NCBI GenBank assembly: GCA_021324635.1
Contig: JAJPIS010000107.1
Span: 62,001-126,000, forward strand
DNA: 64,000 nucleotides
Source: Gemmatimonadota bacterium
GTDB lineage: Bacteria > Gemmatimonadota > Gemmatimonadetes > Gemmatimonadales > Gemmatimonadaceae
Reading direction: 5' to 3'
Shown piece after piece: positions 46,716 to 54,987 of the stretch; position 1 is the stretch's first letter, and each line of letters begins with the position of its first letter. The notes under the pieces are model-generated. The model was not told the DNA's origin, searched no databases, and worked only from the letters and a program-made list of their open reading frames with translations. Both the position numbers and the translations under genes were made by a program.

Positions 46716-47184
46716 GCCTGCGACGGCGCCGGTGACCGATCGGGAGCTCGCGCTCAAGCTGTGGGTCGTCCTCGCGCGGGCCCACCGAGTGATCGCCGAC
46801 CGCGCACGCCGCGACGCCGAGCGGCGCGGGCTCACCCTCAGCGAGTTCGCCGTCCTCGAGGTCCTGTTCCACAAGGGTGACCTGCCGATCGGCCAGCTTG
46901 GACACCGGGTGCTCCTGACGAGCGGGAGCATGACGTACGTCGTGGACAAGCTCGCGCGACGCGGCCTGCTGGCGCGGCGGCGCTGTGGTGAGGACCAGCG
47001 CGTGACCTATGTGGCGATCACCCCCGCAGGCCGGCATCTCATGGCGGGGATCTTCCCGCAGCACGCCGAAGCCATCCGCCGGGCCGCCGCCGGGCTGACC
47101 GCCGAGGAGAAGCGCGCAGCCATCGCCCTCCTCAAGCGGTTGGGGCTCGCCGCCGAGCACGCCACCGTCGACGGCGCCGAGTGA
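46714..47184 (+). CDS. MarR-family transcriptional regulator
   Basis: LTLSEFAVLEVLFHKGDLPIGQLGHRVLLTSGSMTYVVDKLARRGLLARRRCGEDQRVTYVAITPAG; an upstream ATG at 46651 is an alternative start. Confidence 0.9.
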   Translation: MPATAPVTDRELALKLWVVLARAHRVIADRARRDAERRGLTLSEFAVLEVLFHKGDLPIGQLGHRVLLTSGSMTYVVDKLARRGLLARRRCGEDQRVTYVAITPAGRHLMAGIFPQHAEAIRRAAAGLTAEEKRAAIALLKRLGLAAEHATVDGAE

Positions 47185-47329
47185 CGGGGTGGCCGGACGG
47201 GAGCCCGAGCGGGCGGGGCGGCACCTGTCATGCGAACCAATAGTACGACATCAAGATTCATCTCGCGACGGCGGGCCGCAGGCTCTTCCGCCGCCTCGGG
47301 CCTCACCTCCCACTGACAAGGACGGCACC

Positions 47330-47884
47330 ATGGCTACCACGCAGCACCCCGGGACAGTCACGCAATGGCGGGTCGACCACGCCCACTCCACGGTCGAGTT
47401 TGCGGTCAAGCACATGATGATCACGACCGTTCGCGGTCGGTTCCACGACCTCGACGGGACCGTGCGACTGGACGAGACCGCTCCGTCGGCATCGAGCGTC
47501 GAGGTGTCGATCAAAGCCGCGACCATCGACACCGGGGTCGCGGATCGCGACGCCCACCTGCGCTCGCCGGACTTCCTCGACGTGGAGCGCTATCCGGAGA
47601 TCACCTTCCGGTCGACGCGTGTCGATCCGCAGGGCAAGGGGCGCCTCCGGATCACCGGCGACCTGACGATCCACGGCGTCGCGCGCCCCGTCGTGCTGGA
47701 TGCGACCGAAGAAGGGCGGGGGAAAGACCCGTGGGGTGGCGAGCGCGTCGGATTCTCCGCGACTACCAGCATCGACCGTCGGGACTTCGGGCTCGTGTGG
47801 AACCAGACGCTGGAGCAGGGCGGCTGGCTCGTCGGACACGAGATCAAGATCAATCTCGACATGCAGCTCGTCCGGCTCGACTGA
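47330..47884 (+). CDS. YceI-family protein
   Basis: WRVDHAHSTVEFAVKHMMITTVRGRFHDLDGTV, RDAHLRSPDFLDVERYPEITFRST, LTIHGVARPVVLD. Confidence 0.93.
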   Translation: MATTQHPGTVTQWRVDHAHSTVEFAVKHMMITTVRGRFHDLDGTVRLDETAPSASSVEVSIKAATIDTGVADRDAHLRSPDFLDVERYPEITFRSTRVDPQGKGRLRITGDLTIHGVARPVVLDATEEGRGKDPWGGERVGFSATTSIDRRDFGLVWNQTLEQGGWLVGHEIKINLDMQLVRLD

Positions 47885-47968
47885 CTCGCGTCGGGGCGGT
47901 CGTGCCGGCCGCCCCGCACCGTACCGTCCCACCGCGTCCCACCGCGTCCCACTCGTCCACCCGAGCTG

Positions 47969-49597
47969 CTAGCGCTGCGGGCACCGGACGGCAACGCGGT
48001 CGCCTGCCGCGGTCGCGTGGAATGCGCCGACCGATGCCGCGCCCGGTGTCCCGACCTCGTAGCGTCGCACCTCGAGCGCCGGAAAGGCGCGCGTCTCGAG
48101 CAGCGGATGCGTCACGCGCAGGGCGGAGTCCATCGCCCGGAGACAGACTGTATCCGACGCCGTGTGGCTCAGGACCAGCCACACCGCCCCGTCCGCGGCC
48201 GCGGCACTGTCGAGCGCGCGCCCCAGCGTCACCGTGCTCGTGCCGCCGAAGCGGAACTCCGAGTACTGATCCGACGGGTAGAGCACGCGAGGCGTGGACC
48301 GGGACGGACCCGGGCGGTCGCGGTAGTAGTCGAAGGCGCGACGAACATACGGGGCATAGAACACGATGACATCGCCGGGCCGCGATGCCGTCAGGATGAG
48401 GCGTGTCGCATCGCGCCAGTTCTCCTTCCGGTAACGCGTCAGGAGCGCCCAGTCGGTCCCTCCGGCCGCCAGGACAATGACCCCGAGCACGAGGCCGCGG
48501 ACCCAGGCGGCCGGTGCCGTCGCGATCACCGCCGCCGCCATCAGCGCCAGCGCCGGCAGGCAGACCGACAGGTATCGTGGCTCGAGAACGGGCCGGTCGG
48601 TGACCGACACGATCAGGGCGATCCCGGCGGGCACGACGAGCCAGGCGAGGACCACTGCGAACGCCCATCGCTCCTCCGGGAGCCGCGCCGAGCGGATGGC
48701 GGCGATCCCCGTGGCCACCAGTCCGCCGAGCACACTCACGTACCCGGCCCCGATCGCGAAGCCGGGTGCCGAAAACCCTGCCCGAAGCAACCGCGGCAGC
48801 GTCGTGCGGACGGCGTCCCCCAGCCAATCGATGTTCGAGTGCGGCCCACTCAGCAGAAACCCCGCGAGCGGTGCGAGCAGGACGGCGATGGTCGCTCCGG
48901 CCGCCGACAGCCGCCGCCAGGGAAGTCGCCCGCGCCGAACGAGGAGCGACACCCATTGCGCCAGCAGCACCAGTCCAGCGTAGAAGTGGGCGTAGACCGC
49001 GAGCGCGCTGGTCACGGCGTAGAGGACCCACCATCCGGCCGTTCGCTCGCGACCTCGCGTCGCCGGTGAGGCGTGCTCCGCGGAGACCGGTGACGGTGGC
49101 GTGGCCGCGGCTGTGCCCAATGCCCGCACGAACGCGAGCGTCGACAGGCTCACGAGCAGGACGGCAAGCGCATAGCTCCTCGCGTCCTGCGAGTCGTAGA
49201 CGTGCATCGGGTCGACGGCGAGCAGCAGCGCTCCTGCGAGTCCCGTGCGCCGGCCGAACAGCCGTGCGCCGATCGCATAGACGACCGGTACCGTGGCGAT
49301 CCCCGCGATCGCCGACAACAGGCGAACGAAGGCCTCTCCGCTCCCGCCGCGCAGCCAGAGCCGGAGCAACCCGTAGTAGAGCGCCATGTTGGCCTCGCGG
49401 GTTCGGATCTCGAACCAGAACGACCCCCGGGGCGCGCGCGCGAGCGCGACGCTGAACGCCTCGTCCAGCCAGAAGCTCTGCGAGCCCAGGCGGCTCAGGC
49501 GCAGCACGGCGGCGAGGAGGACGATGGCGAGCAGCAGCAGATCGGCCCGCCGCCACGTCGGCGCGATCGCGCCTCGGGTCCACGGTGCGCGGGTCAC
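47969..49597 (-). CDS. GT39/mannosyltransferase-like polytopic glycosyltransferase
   Basis: LLLAIVLLAAVLRLSRLGSQSFWLDEAFSVALARA; multiple TM helices; start uncertain. Confidence 0.8.
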   Translation of the reverse strand: MTRAPWTRGAIAPTWRRADLLLLAIVLLAAVLRLSRLGSQSFWLDEAFSVALARAPRGSFWFEIRTREANMALYYGLLRLWLRGGSGEAFVRLLSAIAGIATVPVVYAIGARLFGRRTGLAGALLLAVDPMHVYDSQDARSYALAVLLVSLSTLAFVRALGTAAATPPSPVSAEHASPATRGRERTAGWWVLYAVTSALAVYAHFYAGLVLLAQWVSLLVRRGRLPWRRLSAAGATIAVLLAPLAGFLLSGPHSNIDWLGDAVRTTLPRLLRAGFSAPGFAIGAGYVSVLGGLVATGIAAIRSARLPEERWAFAVVLAWLVVPAGIALIVSVTDRPVLEPRYLSVCLPALALMAAAVIATAPAAWVRGLVLGVIVLAAGGTDWALLTRYRKENWRDATRLILTASRPGDVIVFYAPYVRRAFDYYRDRPGPSRSTPRVLYPSDQYSEFRFGGTSTVTLGRALDSAAAADGAVWLVLSHTASDTVCLRAMDSALRVTHPLLETRAFPALEVRRYEVGTPGAASVGAFHATAAGDRVAVRCPQR

Positions 49598-49671
49598 GGT
49601 ATAACTTGTACGGCAGTCCAGCCCCGCCCTGCCGCGTGAGGCCGTGCAGAGCCGCCCGCCCGGAGCATTCG

Positions 49672-49983
49672 ATGCCCCAGAAGCGTCCTCCGCCATACGT
49701 CCGCCTCATCGAGCGTCTGGGGTCCGTCTCGGTGTGGCTCGTCGACGGCTCGTACGTGCGGAGTCACATCGACGCCGATTTCGGCGAGTTCGGCCACCGC
49801 TACTCGGTCGCCGCCATCCCTCGGCAGGAGGTGTGGCTCGACGCCGAGCCGGCCGGTGACGCGCCCGGCTCCCTGGCCCGGCGTGCCCTGATCGAGCGCC
49901 GACTGATGGCCCGGGGTATGGACTACGAAGCGGCGCGCACGGTGGCGATCGCCGAGGAACGGAAGCAGCGCGAGCGCGCGTAA
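49672..49983 (+). CDS. Small conserved-looking protein of unknown function
   Basis: VRLIERLGSVSVWLVDGSYVRSHIDADFGEFGHRYSVAAIPRQEVWLDAEPAGD...ERRLMARGMDYEAARTVAIAEERKQRE. Confidence 0.7.
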   Translation: MPQKRPPPYVRLIERLGSVSVWLVDGSYVRSHIDADFGEFGHRYSVAAIPRQEVWLDAEPAGDAPGSLARRALIERRLMARGMDYEAARTVAIAEERKQRERA

Positions 49984-50105
49984 CCCGAGCGCGTGCGACC
50001 CGAGCGCGTACGCCGCGCGCGCACGTGCCGCGACCGCACGGGACGGGGCGTCGCTCCGCACGCCGCCCGCGCGGCGGGCCGGCGCCGGCGGCACACGGGT
50101 CGCCG

Positions 50106-51665
50106 TCAGTGGAGGAGCCGAAAGAGCCAGGTGAGCACCCGCTTGGCGCGCGGAGTGAGCTTGGTGCGCCGCCAGGTATCGGCGGCCTTCCGCACGGCGT
50201 CCGACTCGGTCGGGTAGGCGTGGAGGCTCGCCCCGAGCGCACCCAGCCCGATACGCCGGGTCATCGCGAGCGTGATCTCGGCCAGCAGGTCCCCGGCGTG
50301 ATCGGCGACGAGTGTCGCCCCGGCGATTCGGTCGGTCCCACGGTGGAGGTGCAGGCGCAGCACGCCGTCGTCGTCGCCGTCCAGCACCGCTCGATCGACC
50401 TCGCGGAATGGCACGACGATCGTATCGAGCGGCACGGCCCGGGCAGCGCCCTCGCTGGGCGTGAGGCCGACATGCGCCAGCGCAGGGCTGGTGTATGTAC
50501 AGCGAGGGACCACGAGCGCGCTCGCCCGCGCATAACCCATGTGCACCGCGCTGGCGACGAGCGCGTTGCGGACGACGATGCGGGCGTGCGCGTCGGCGAG
50601 GTGCGTGAAGCGGAGCCGAGAGCACACGTCACCGGCGGCGAAGATCCGCCGGTTGGTCGTGCGCAGATGGTCGTCGACCAGGACGCCGTTCGTGTCATGG
50701 GCGACGCCCGCGGCGTCGAGGCCCAGCGCCTCGACGTTGGGGGTACGGCCAGCGGCGACGAGAATGGCGTCGCCCTCGATCCGCTCGACCCGATCGCGCT
50801 GGCGGATCGAGAGGACGCGCCGGTCTCCCACGCGCTCGACCGCGACCGGCGCCGCGTCGAGTCGGACGCGGACCCCATCGGCAGCCATCGCCGCCTGGAC
50901 GATCGCCACGGCTTCCGGTTCCTCCGACGCCATGATGCGACTCGCAGGCTCGACGACGGTCACACCGCTGCCCAGTCGCGCGAACGCCTGTGCCAGCTCG
51001 CATCCGATCGCACCCCCGCCGAGCACGATCAGGTGCGAGGGGCGGCGGGTGAGATTGAACACGGTCTCGTTCGTGAGAAACCCGGCCGCCTCGAGCCCCG
51101 GAATCGACGGGACGGTCGCCCGTGCGCCCGTCGCGATCACGGCACGCCTGAAGGGCAGCCGCGCTCCGTCGACGTCAATCGACTGACGGTCCACGAATCG
51201 ACCGTCGCCGAAGAAGACGTCGACGCCCAGCGCGGCGAACCGCGGGGCACCGTCCACCGGTGCCAGGCCCGCACGGAGACGTCGCATGCGCGCCATCACC
51301 GCCGGGAAGTCGGCGCCGTCGGCGGCGGCCGGCCCGCCGAACCGGGGCTGTGCCTGCGCCGCGTCGTGCCAGGCTCTGGCCGCCCGGATGACGGCCTTCG
51401 AGGGCACGCACCCCACATTGAGGCAGTCGCCCCCCATGTACCCGCGCTCGACGAGGGCGACGTGCGCCCCCAGCCCGGCGGCAGCCGCCGCGGTCACGAG
51501 GCCTGCCGTGCCCGCCCCGACGACGACGAGGTGATACACCGGCCGCGGAGGCGGATTGACCCAGCCCGGCGGCCGCACGTGCGCCAGGAGCTCGCGGTTC
51601 GCCTGGTCGAGCGGCTCGACGGACGGCACCGCCGCGAGGGGCGAGCGACCGATCGCGGCCGTCAC
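50106..51665 (-). CDS. Mercuric reductase-like pyridine nucleotide-disulfide oxidoreductase
   Basis: LVVVGAGTAGLVTAAAAAGLGAHVALVERGYMGGDCLNVGCVPSKAVI; HLIVLGGGAIGCELAQAFARLGSGVTVVE; FAAGDVCSRLRFTHLAD. No N-terminal HMA domain. Confidence 0.9.
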   Translation of the reverse strand: MTAAIGRSPLAAVPSVEPLDQANRELLAHVRPPGWVNPPPRPVYHLVVVGAGTAGLVTAAAAAGLGAHVALVERGYMGGDCLNVGCVPSKAVIRAARAWHDAAQAQPRFGGPAAADGADFPAVMARMRRLRAGLAPVDGAPRFAALGVDVFFGDGRFVDRQSIDVDGARLPFRRAVIATGARATVPSIPGLEAAGFLTNETVFNLTRRPSHLIVLGGGAIGCELAQAFARLGSGVTVVEPASRIMASEEPEAVAIVQAAMAADGVRVRLDAAPVAVERVGDRRVLSIRQRDRVERIEGDAILVAAGRTPNVEALGLDAAGVAHDTNGVLVDDHLRTTNRRIFAAGDVCSRLRFTHLADAHARIVVRNALVASAVHMGYARASALVVPRCTYTSPALAHVGLTPSEGAARAVPLDTIVVPFREVDRAVLDGDDDGVLRLHLHRGTDRIAGATLVADHAGDLLAEITLAMTRRIGLGALGASLHAYPTESDAVRKAADTWRRTKLTPRAKRVLTWLFRLLH

Positions 51666-52456
51666 GCGCGCGTTTCCTGCCGCTCGCCCGTCGCCTGGCG
51701 CAGTGCCGCGCGGGCTCGGCGCGTGATGACGACGGTGACGGCACCGGTCGCCAGCAGACCGATCGCCCACAGGGCGTAGAACGGTGCCCCACGGGCCGCG
51801 CGGCCGGTGCCCGCCAGTGTGGCCACCAGGCCGGCGAGGGTCCCGACATACACGTAGAGCACCGTGCCGGGGAGCATCCCGATCGATGCCACGACGAAAT
51901 CCCGAAACCGTACTCGTGTCAGTCCAAGGGCGTAGTTGAGCAGGGAGAAGGGAACGAGCGGGGAGAGGCGAAGCAGGAAGACGACTCGGAAGCCGTCGCC
52001 TTCGATCGCCCGGTCGATCGCCTCGAATTGTGCATTGCCGGCGAGTCGGCGCACCATCCGCTCACGCGCCAGGTAGCGCGCGATGAGGAAGGAAATGGAC
52101 GCCCCGACGGTGGCGGCCGCGAACACGAGGATGGTCCCGCGCACGAGACCGAAGATGGCGCCGGCGGCGAGGGTGAGGAGCGAGCCCGGGACGAACACGA
52201 CGCACGCGACCACGTACCCGACCGCGAACGCGATCGGGGCCCAGACGCCAAGGCGCTCGACCGATGCGGCAAAGGCCGGAATGCGCGCACCCGCGACGTG
52301 TCCGAGGAGTATCAGTGCCCCCCCGCCGATCACGACCAGGGCCGCCCAGCGGGCGCGCTCGCGGGGTCGCGGACGTGAGGTCGACGGGGCAGCCGGGCCG
52401 CCGCCAGTCACCGACTCGGCGCGGTTGTCTGAGCCGTCTGAGCGGTCATCATGGAC
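51662..52456 (-). CDS. TVP38/TMEM64-family (DedA-like) membrane protein
   Basis: FVPGSLLTLAAGAIFGLVRGTILVFAAATVGASISFLIARYLARE, RLSPLVPFSLLNYALGLTRVRFRDFVVASIGMLPGTVLYVYVGTL; 4-nt overlap with oxidoreductase. Start placed downstream of the hairpin at 52504. Confidence 0.88.
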   Translation of the reverse strand, partial: VHDDRSDGSDNRAESVTGGGPAAPSTSRPRPRERARWAALVVIGGGALILLGHVAGARIPAFAASVERLGVWAPIAFAVGYVVACVVFVPGSLLTLAAGAIFGLVRGTILVFAAATVGASISFLIARYLARERMVRRLAGNAQFEAIDRAIEGDGFRVVFLLRLSPLVPFSLLNYALGLTRVRFRDFVVASIGMLPGTVLYVYVGTLAGLVATLAGTGRAARGAPFYALWAIGLLATGAVTVVITRRARAALRQATGERQETRA

Positions 52457-52503
52457 GAAAGGTGGCGGTGAGGCGCGCCTGACGCGAGCGCCGTGGAGCA
52501 AAG

Positions 52504-52537
52504 AGACGGCCAGCACCTCACGGTGCTGGCCGTCTCC
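52504..52537. terminator. Strong hairpin terminator downstream of the LTXXQ gene
   Basis: gagacggccagcacc-tcac-ggtgctggccgtctc: perfect 15-bp stem. Confidence 0.8.
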
Positions 52538-52586
52538 TACCGCGGCCGCGCTGGCGCGCCTGGCGCGACTGAGGTACCGGTCGCGA

Positions 52587-53099
52587 TCAACTCCTCGCCT
52601 GCGATTGCCCGTGATGGCGCTGCCAACGCGCCTTCATCGCGGCGAGGTTCTTGTCAAATTGCACCTGCTGGGCGGGGGTCAGAATGGCCCGCGCATCGGT
52701 GGTCCAGTGCTCACGCATCGTGCGGAGCTGATTCCGTGCGTCCTGGATCTTGCTCCGCGCCGCCGACTCGGCCGCCGTGTCCGCGCGCGTGCGCGCGTCC
52801 CGAAGGGCCACGCGCTCGCTGCGCAGTTGCTGGATCAGCGGCTTGGCCTGCGTGCGATACTGCTCACGAATCGCTGTGAGCTTCGCGTGCTGGTCCGGCG
52901 TCAGCTTCACGCCGTGGAAGAGGCGACGCGCACCCCGATGATGGCGTGCCATGTCGCGCCCGGCCGGCGGAGCCGGCTGCGCCGCAGTTGCGGCAGTGGC
53001 CGGCGGCGCCGCCGCCGGTGTGGCGGCCTGCGCCGCGAGGAGGCTGGCGCCGCCGAGCGTGAGCGCGAGCGATATGCCTGCGAGTGAGCGCTGCTGCAT
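52587..53099 (-). CDS. Spy/CpxP-like LTXXQ periplasmic protein
   Basis: FHGVKLTPDQHAKLTAIREQYRTQAKPLIQQLRSERVALRDA...AILTPAQQVQFDKNLAAMKARWQRHH; signal peptide. Confidence 0.8.
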   Translation of the reverse strand: MQQRSLAGISLALTLGGASLLAAQAATPAAAPPATAATAAQPAPPAGRDMARHHRGARRLFHGVKLTPDQHAKLTAIREQYRTQAKPLIQQLRSERVALRDARTRADTAAESAARSKIQDARNQLRTMREHWTTDARAILTPAQQVQFDKNLAAMKARWQRHHGQSQARS

Positions 53100-53145
53100 C
53101 TGTGGAACCCTCGACCCCGTCCGGGGCCCGTCTGCAAGTGACAGT

Positions 53146-53178
53146 CGAACGGCGGTGTCCTGATATTCCCGCCGTTCG
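53146..53178. terminator. Hairpin between GNAT and LTXXQ genes
   Basis: cgaacggcgg / ccgccgttcg perfect 10-bp stem with 13-nt loop. Confidence 0.5.
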
Positions 53179-53202
53179 TTCGACGCAGACGCGCAGCGGG
53201 TG

Positions 53203-53754
53203 TTAAGGCCCGGCCGGCCGTACCCGCTTCTCGAACAGGACGAGCTCGACCATGGGGTTCCGCGGCTCACCACTCGCCAGCCGCGCGGTGCCGCACGCGC
53301 TGTATCCTTGCCGCTGGTACCACGCGACCACCCGCGGGTGCGCGACGAGGGCGTCCAGTCTGAGATACGTGCTGCCGGACTCCGCGGTCGCTGCCTCGGC
53401 CACTCGTAGGCACCACGCGCCGACGCCGGTGGCCCGACGATCCTTCGCGACCGCCAGGCGGTGGAGGATGCGCACCGGCGCGTCCGGCTGGGCCCACGAC
53501 CCGGCCACGAAGTACGGGTCGGCGACGTCGCACAACGCGAAGGTCGCGACGAGCGCTGCCCCGTCCCGGACCGCGAACAGCCGCCCCGCCTCGGCGTCCG
53601 CCTGAACCGCCGCCCGAACACGCGGATGCGACCAGCCGACGGTGCCGAGCGGAATCCCTTGCTCCTCATCGAATGCGTGAAGTAACGCGTGACATCCGCC
53701 GATGTCACTTGATGTTGCGCGCTCGGCTCTGAGGGTCACGAGCCCGGTATTCAT
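53203..53754 (-). CDS. GNAT-family N-acetyltransferase
   Basis: LHRLAVAKDRRATGVGAWCLRVAEAATAESGSTYLRLDALVAHPRVVAWYQRQGYSACG. Confidence 0.88.
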   Translation of the reverse strand: MNTGLVTLRAERATSSDIGGCHALLHAFDEEQGIPLGTVGWSHPRVRAAVQADAEAGRLFAVRDGAALVATFALCDVADPYFVAGSWAQPDAPVRILHRLAVAKDRRATGVGAWCLRVAEAATAESGSTYLRLDALVAHPRVVAWYQRQGYSACGTARLASGEPRNPMVELVLFEKRVRPAGP

Positions 53755-53930
53755 GCCGCCAGCGTCCCGCGGATACCGAGGGAACGGGGTTCTTGGGATG
53801 GTGCCGGGAACGGCAACGACGGGGGTGGGGCCGTGATGCCGTCGTAGCTCTGGCCACACCGGACGTGGGGTGGTCGGCGCGCGGCCACTGGGAACCGCAA
53901 CGATGGGCGGGACGCCGAGGCCGCGGCGGG

Positions 53931-54025
53931 GACATGGGCGCGGGATGCGACCCAGCGGGCGGCATGAATGCCGCCCCGGACATGGGCCCGGGATGCGACC
54001 CAGCGGGCGGCATGAATGCCGCCCC
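53931..54025. repeat. Two near-identical 48-bp tandem units, each carrying an inner inverted repeat
   Basis: gacatgggc[g/c]cgggatgcgacccagcgggcggcatgaatgccgcccc at 53931-53977 and 53979-54025; inner GGGCGGCAT-GA-ATGCCGCCC. Confidence 0.85.
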
Positions 54026-54222
54026 TACCTCGGGTCGGTGGACATGCCAACGAAATTGCACCACCCGCACCGGCTTGGGCCAGCGTGGCCGAGCGCGGGA
54101 CGGTCGCTCGCAAAACGCGCTACCGTGCGCAATTCGCAACCCCCGGCCGCCGCTCAGGGAGGCGTGACTCACTGTACAAGTAGCGACGAATCAATGGCTT
54201 ATCGACCCCACCCTCATGCGGT

Positions 54223-54915
54223 GTGAAACTCGCACTCCGGTCAGAGTGCCATGCGACCGATCTCACCGGCGGACGAACGCCGCCTACGGGCACTGCCGTG
54301 ACTACCGCCCGGATCGTCAGAGAGGGAGAGACCTCCCTGGGGACGGCAACAGCATCCCCATCGGGCTTGACCCCCACCGGGCGCGTGGTGACTCCACCGT
54401 TCGCTTCACGTCCTCCAGCAGGCCATGTGCGTCGCGCCCACGAGGAACAGCCGGACGTCCCGGCGACCCCGCAGGGTAGCGAGGCGGCGCTCGCGGTCGC
54501 GCTTGCCGCCGAGCAGTTCGGGGACCCACAGCCCCTGACGCTGCTCCGACAGGAGGGCGCCGTGCGCGTGCTCGGCTGGATGCTGGGTCGCGGGCGCGCC
54601 GAATGCCGTGAGGCTGGCCAACTGGCCCACATCGTCGGCATTGACATCATCCTCGTCGCCGACGGCCGCTACGCCGTCTCCGAGCGCACGGCGAGCGATG
54701 GCGCCGACGGTCTCTCCCGACTCGACGCGCGCTGCGAGTTCTTCGACTCGGCGCTCGCCGCGCGCGCCCGCTGCGAGAGCATGTCGGGGGACTCGACCCG
54801 GGAAGCGGCCCGCGTTGCCGCGCTCGATCACGCGACGCGCCGGTGGCGGCCGTTCCGCGGGACGCCCCACCGCGGCGTCCCGGTGCCTGCCCCGCTCCCG
54901 TTCCAACTCGACTAG
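54223..54915 (+). CDS. Hypothetical protein (start uncertain)
   Basis: ORF with coding-like third-position GC bias in its 3' two thirds, upstream of ftsH; no recognised family. Confidence 0.4.
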   Translation: MKLALRSECHATDLTGGRTPPTGTAVTTARIVREGETSLGTATASPSGLTPTGRVVTPPFASRPPAGHVRRAHEEQPDVPATPQGSEAALAVALAAEQFGDPQPLTLLRQEGAVRVLGWMLGRGRAECREAGQLAHIVGIDIILVADGRYAVSERTASDGADGLSRLDARCEFFDSALAARARCESMSGDSTREAARVAALDHATRRWRPFRGTPHRGVPVPAPLPFQLD

Positions 54916-54987
54916 GCCCAGCCTCGCCGCGGGGCGGGGCGCGCGGAGGTGCGGGCCACGGCCCGCCATCTGCACCAGAAGCGGCGT

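Noticed and set aside
50106-51665. Mercury-resistance operon
   Set aside because: No merR/T/P, no HMA domain, and the C-terminus RVLTWLFRLLH lacks the Cys pair of true MerA.
53931-54025. Tandem 48-bp units as a mini CRISPR
   Set aside because: Only two directly abutting copies, no unique spacers, no cas genes in the window.
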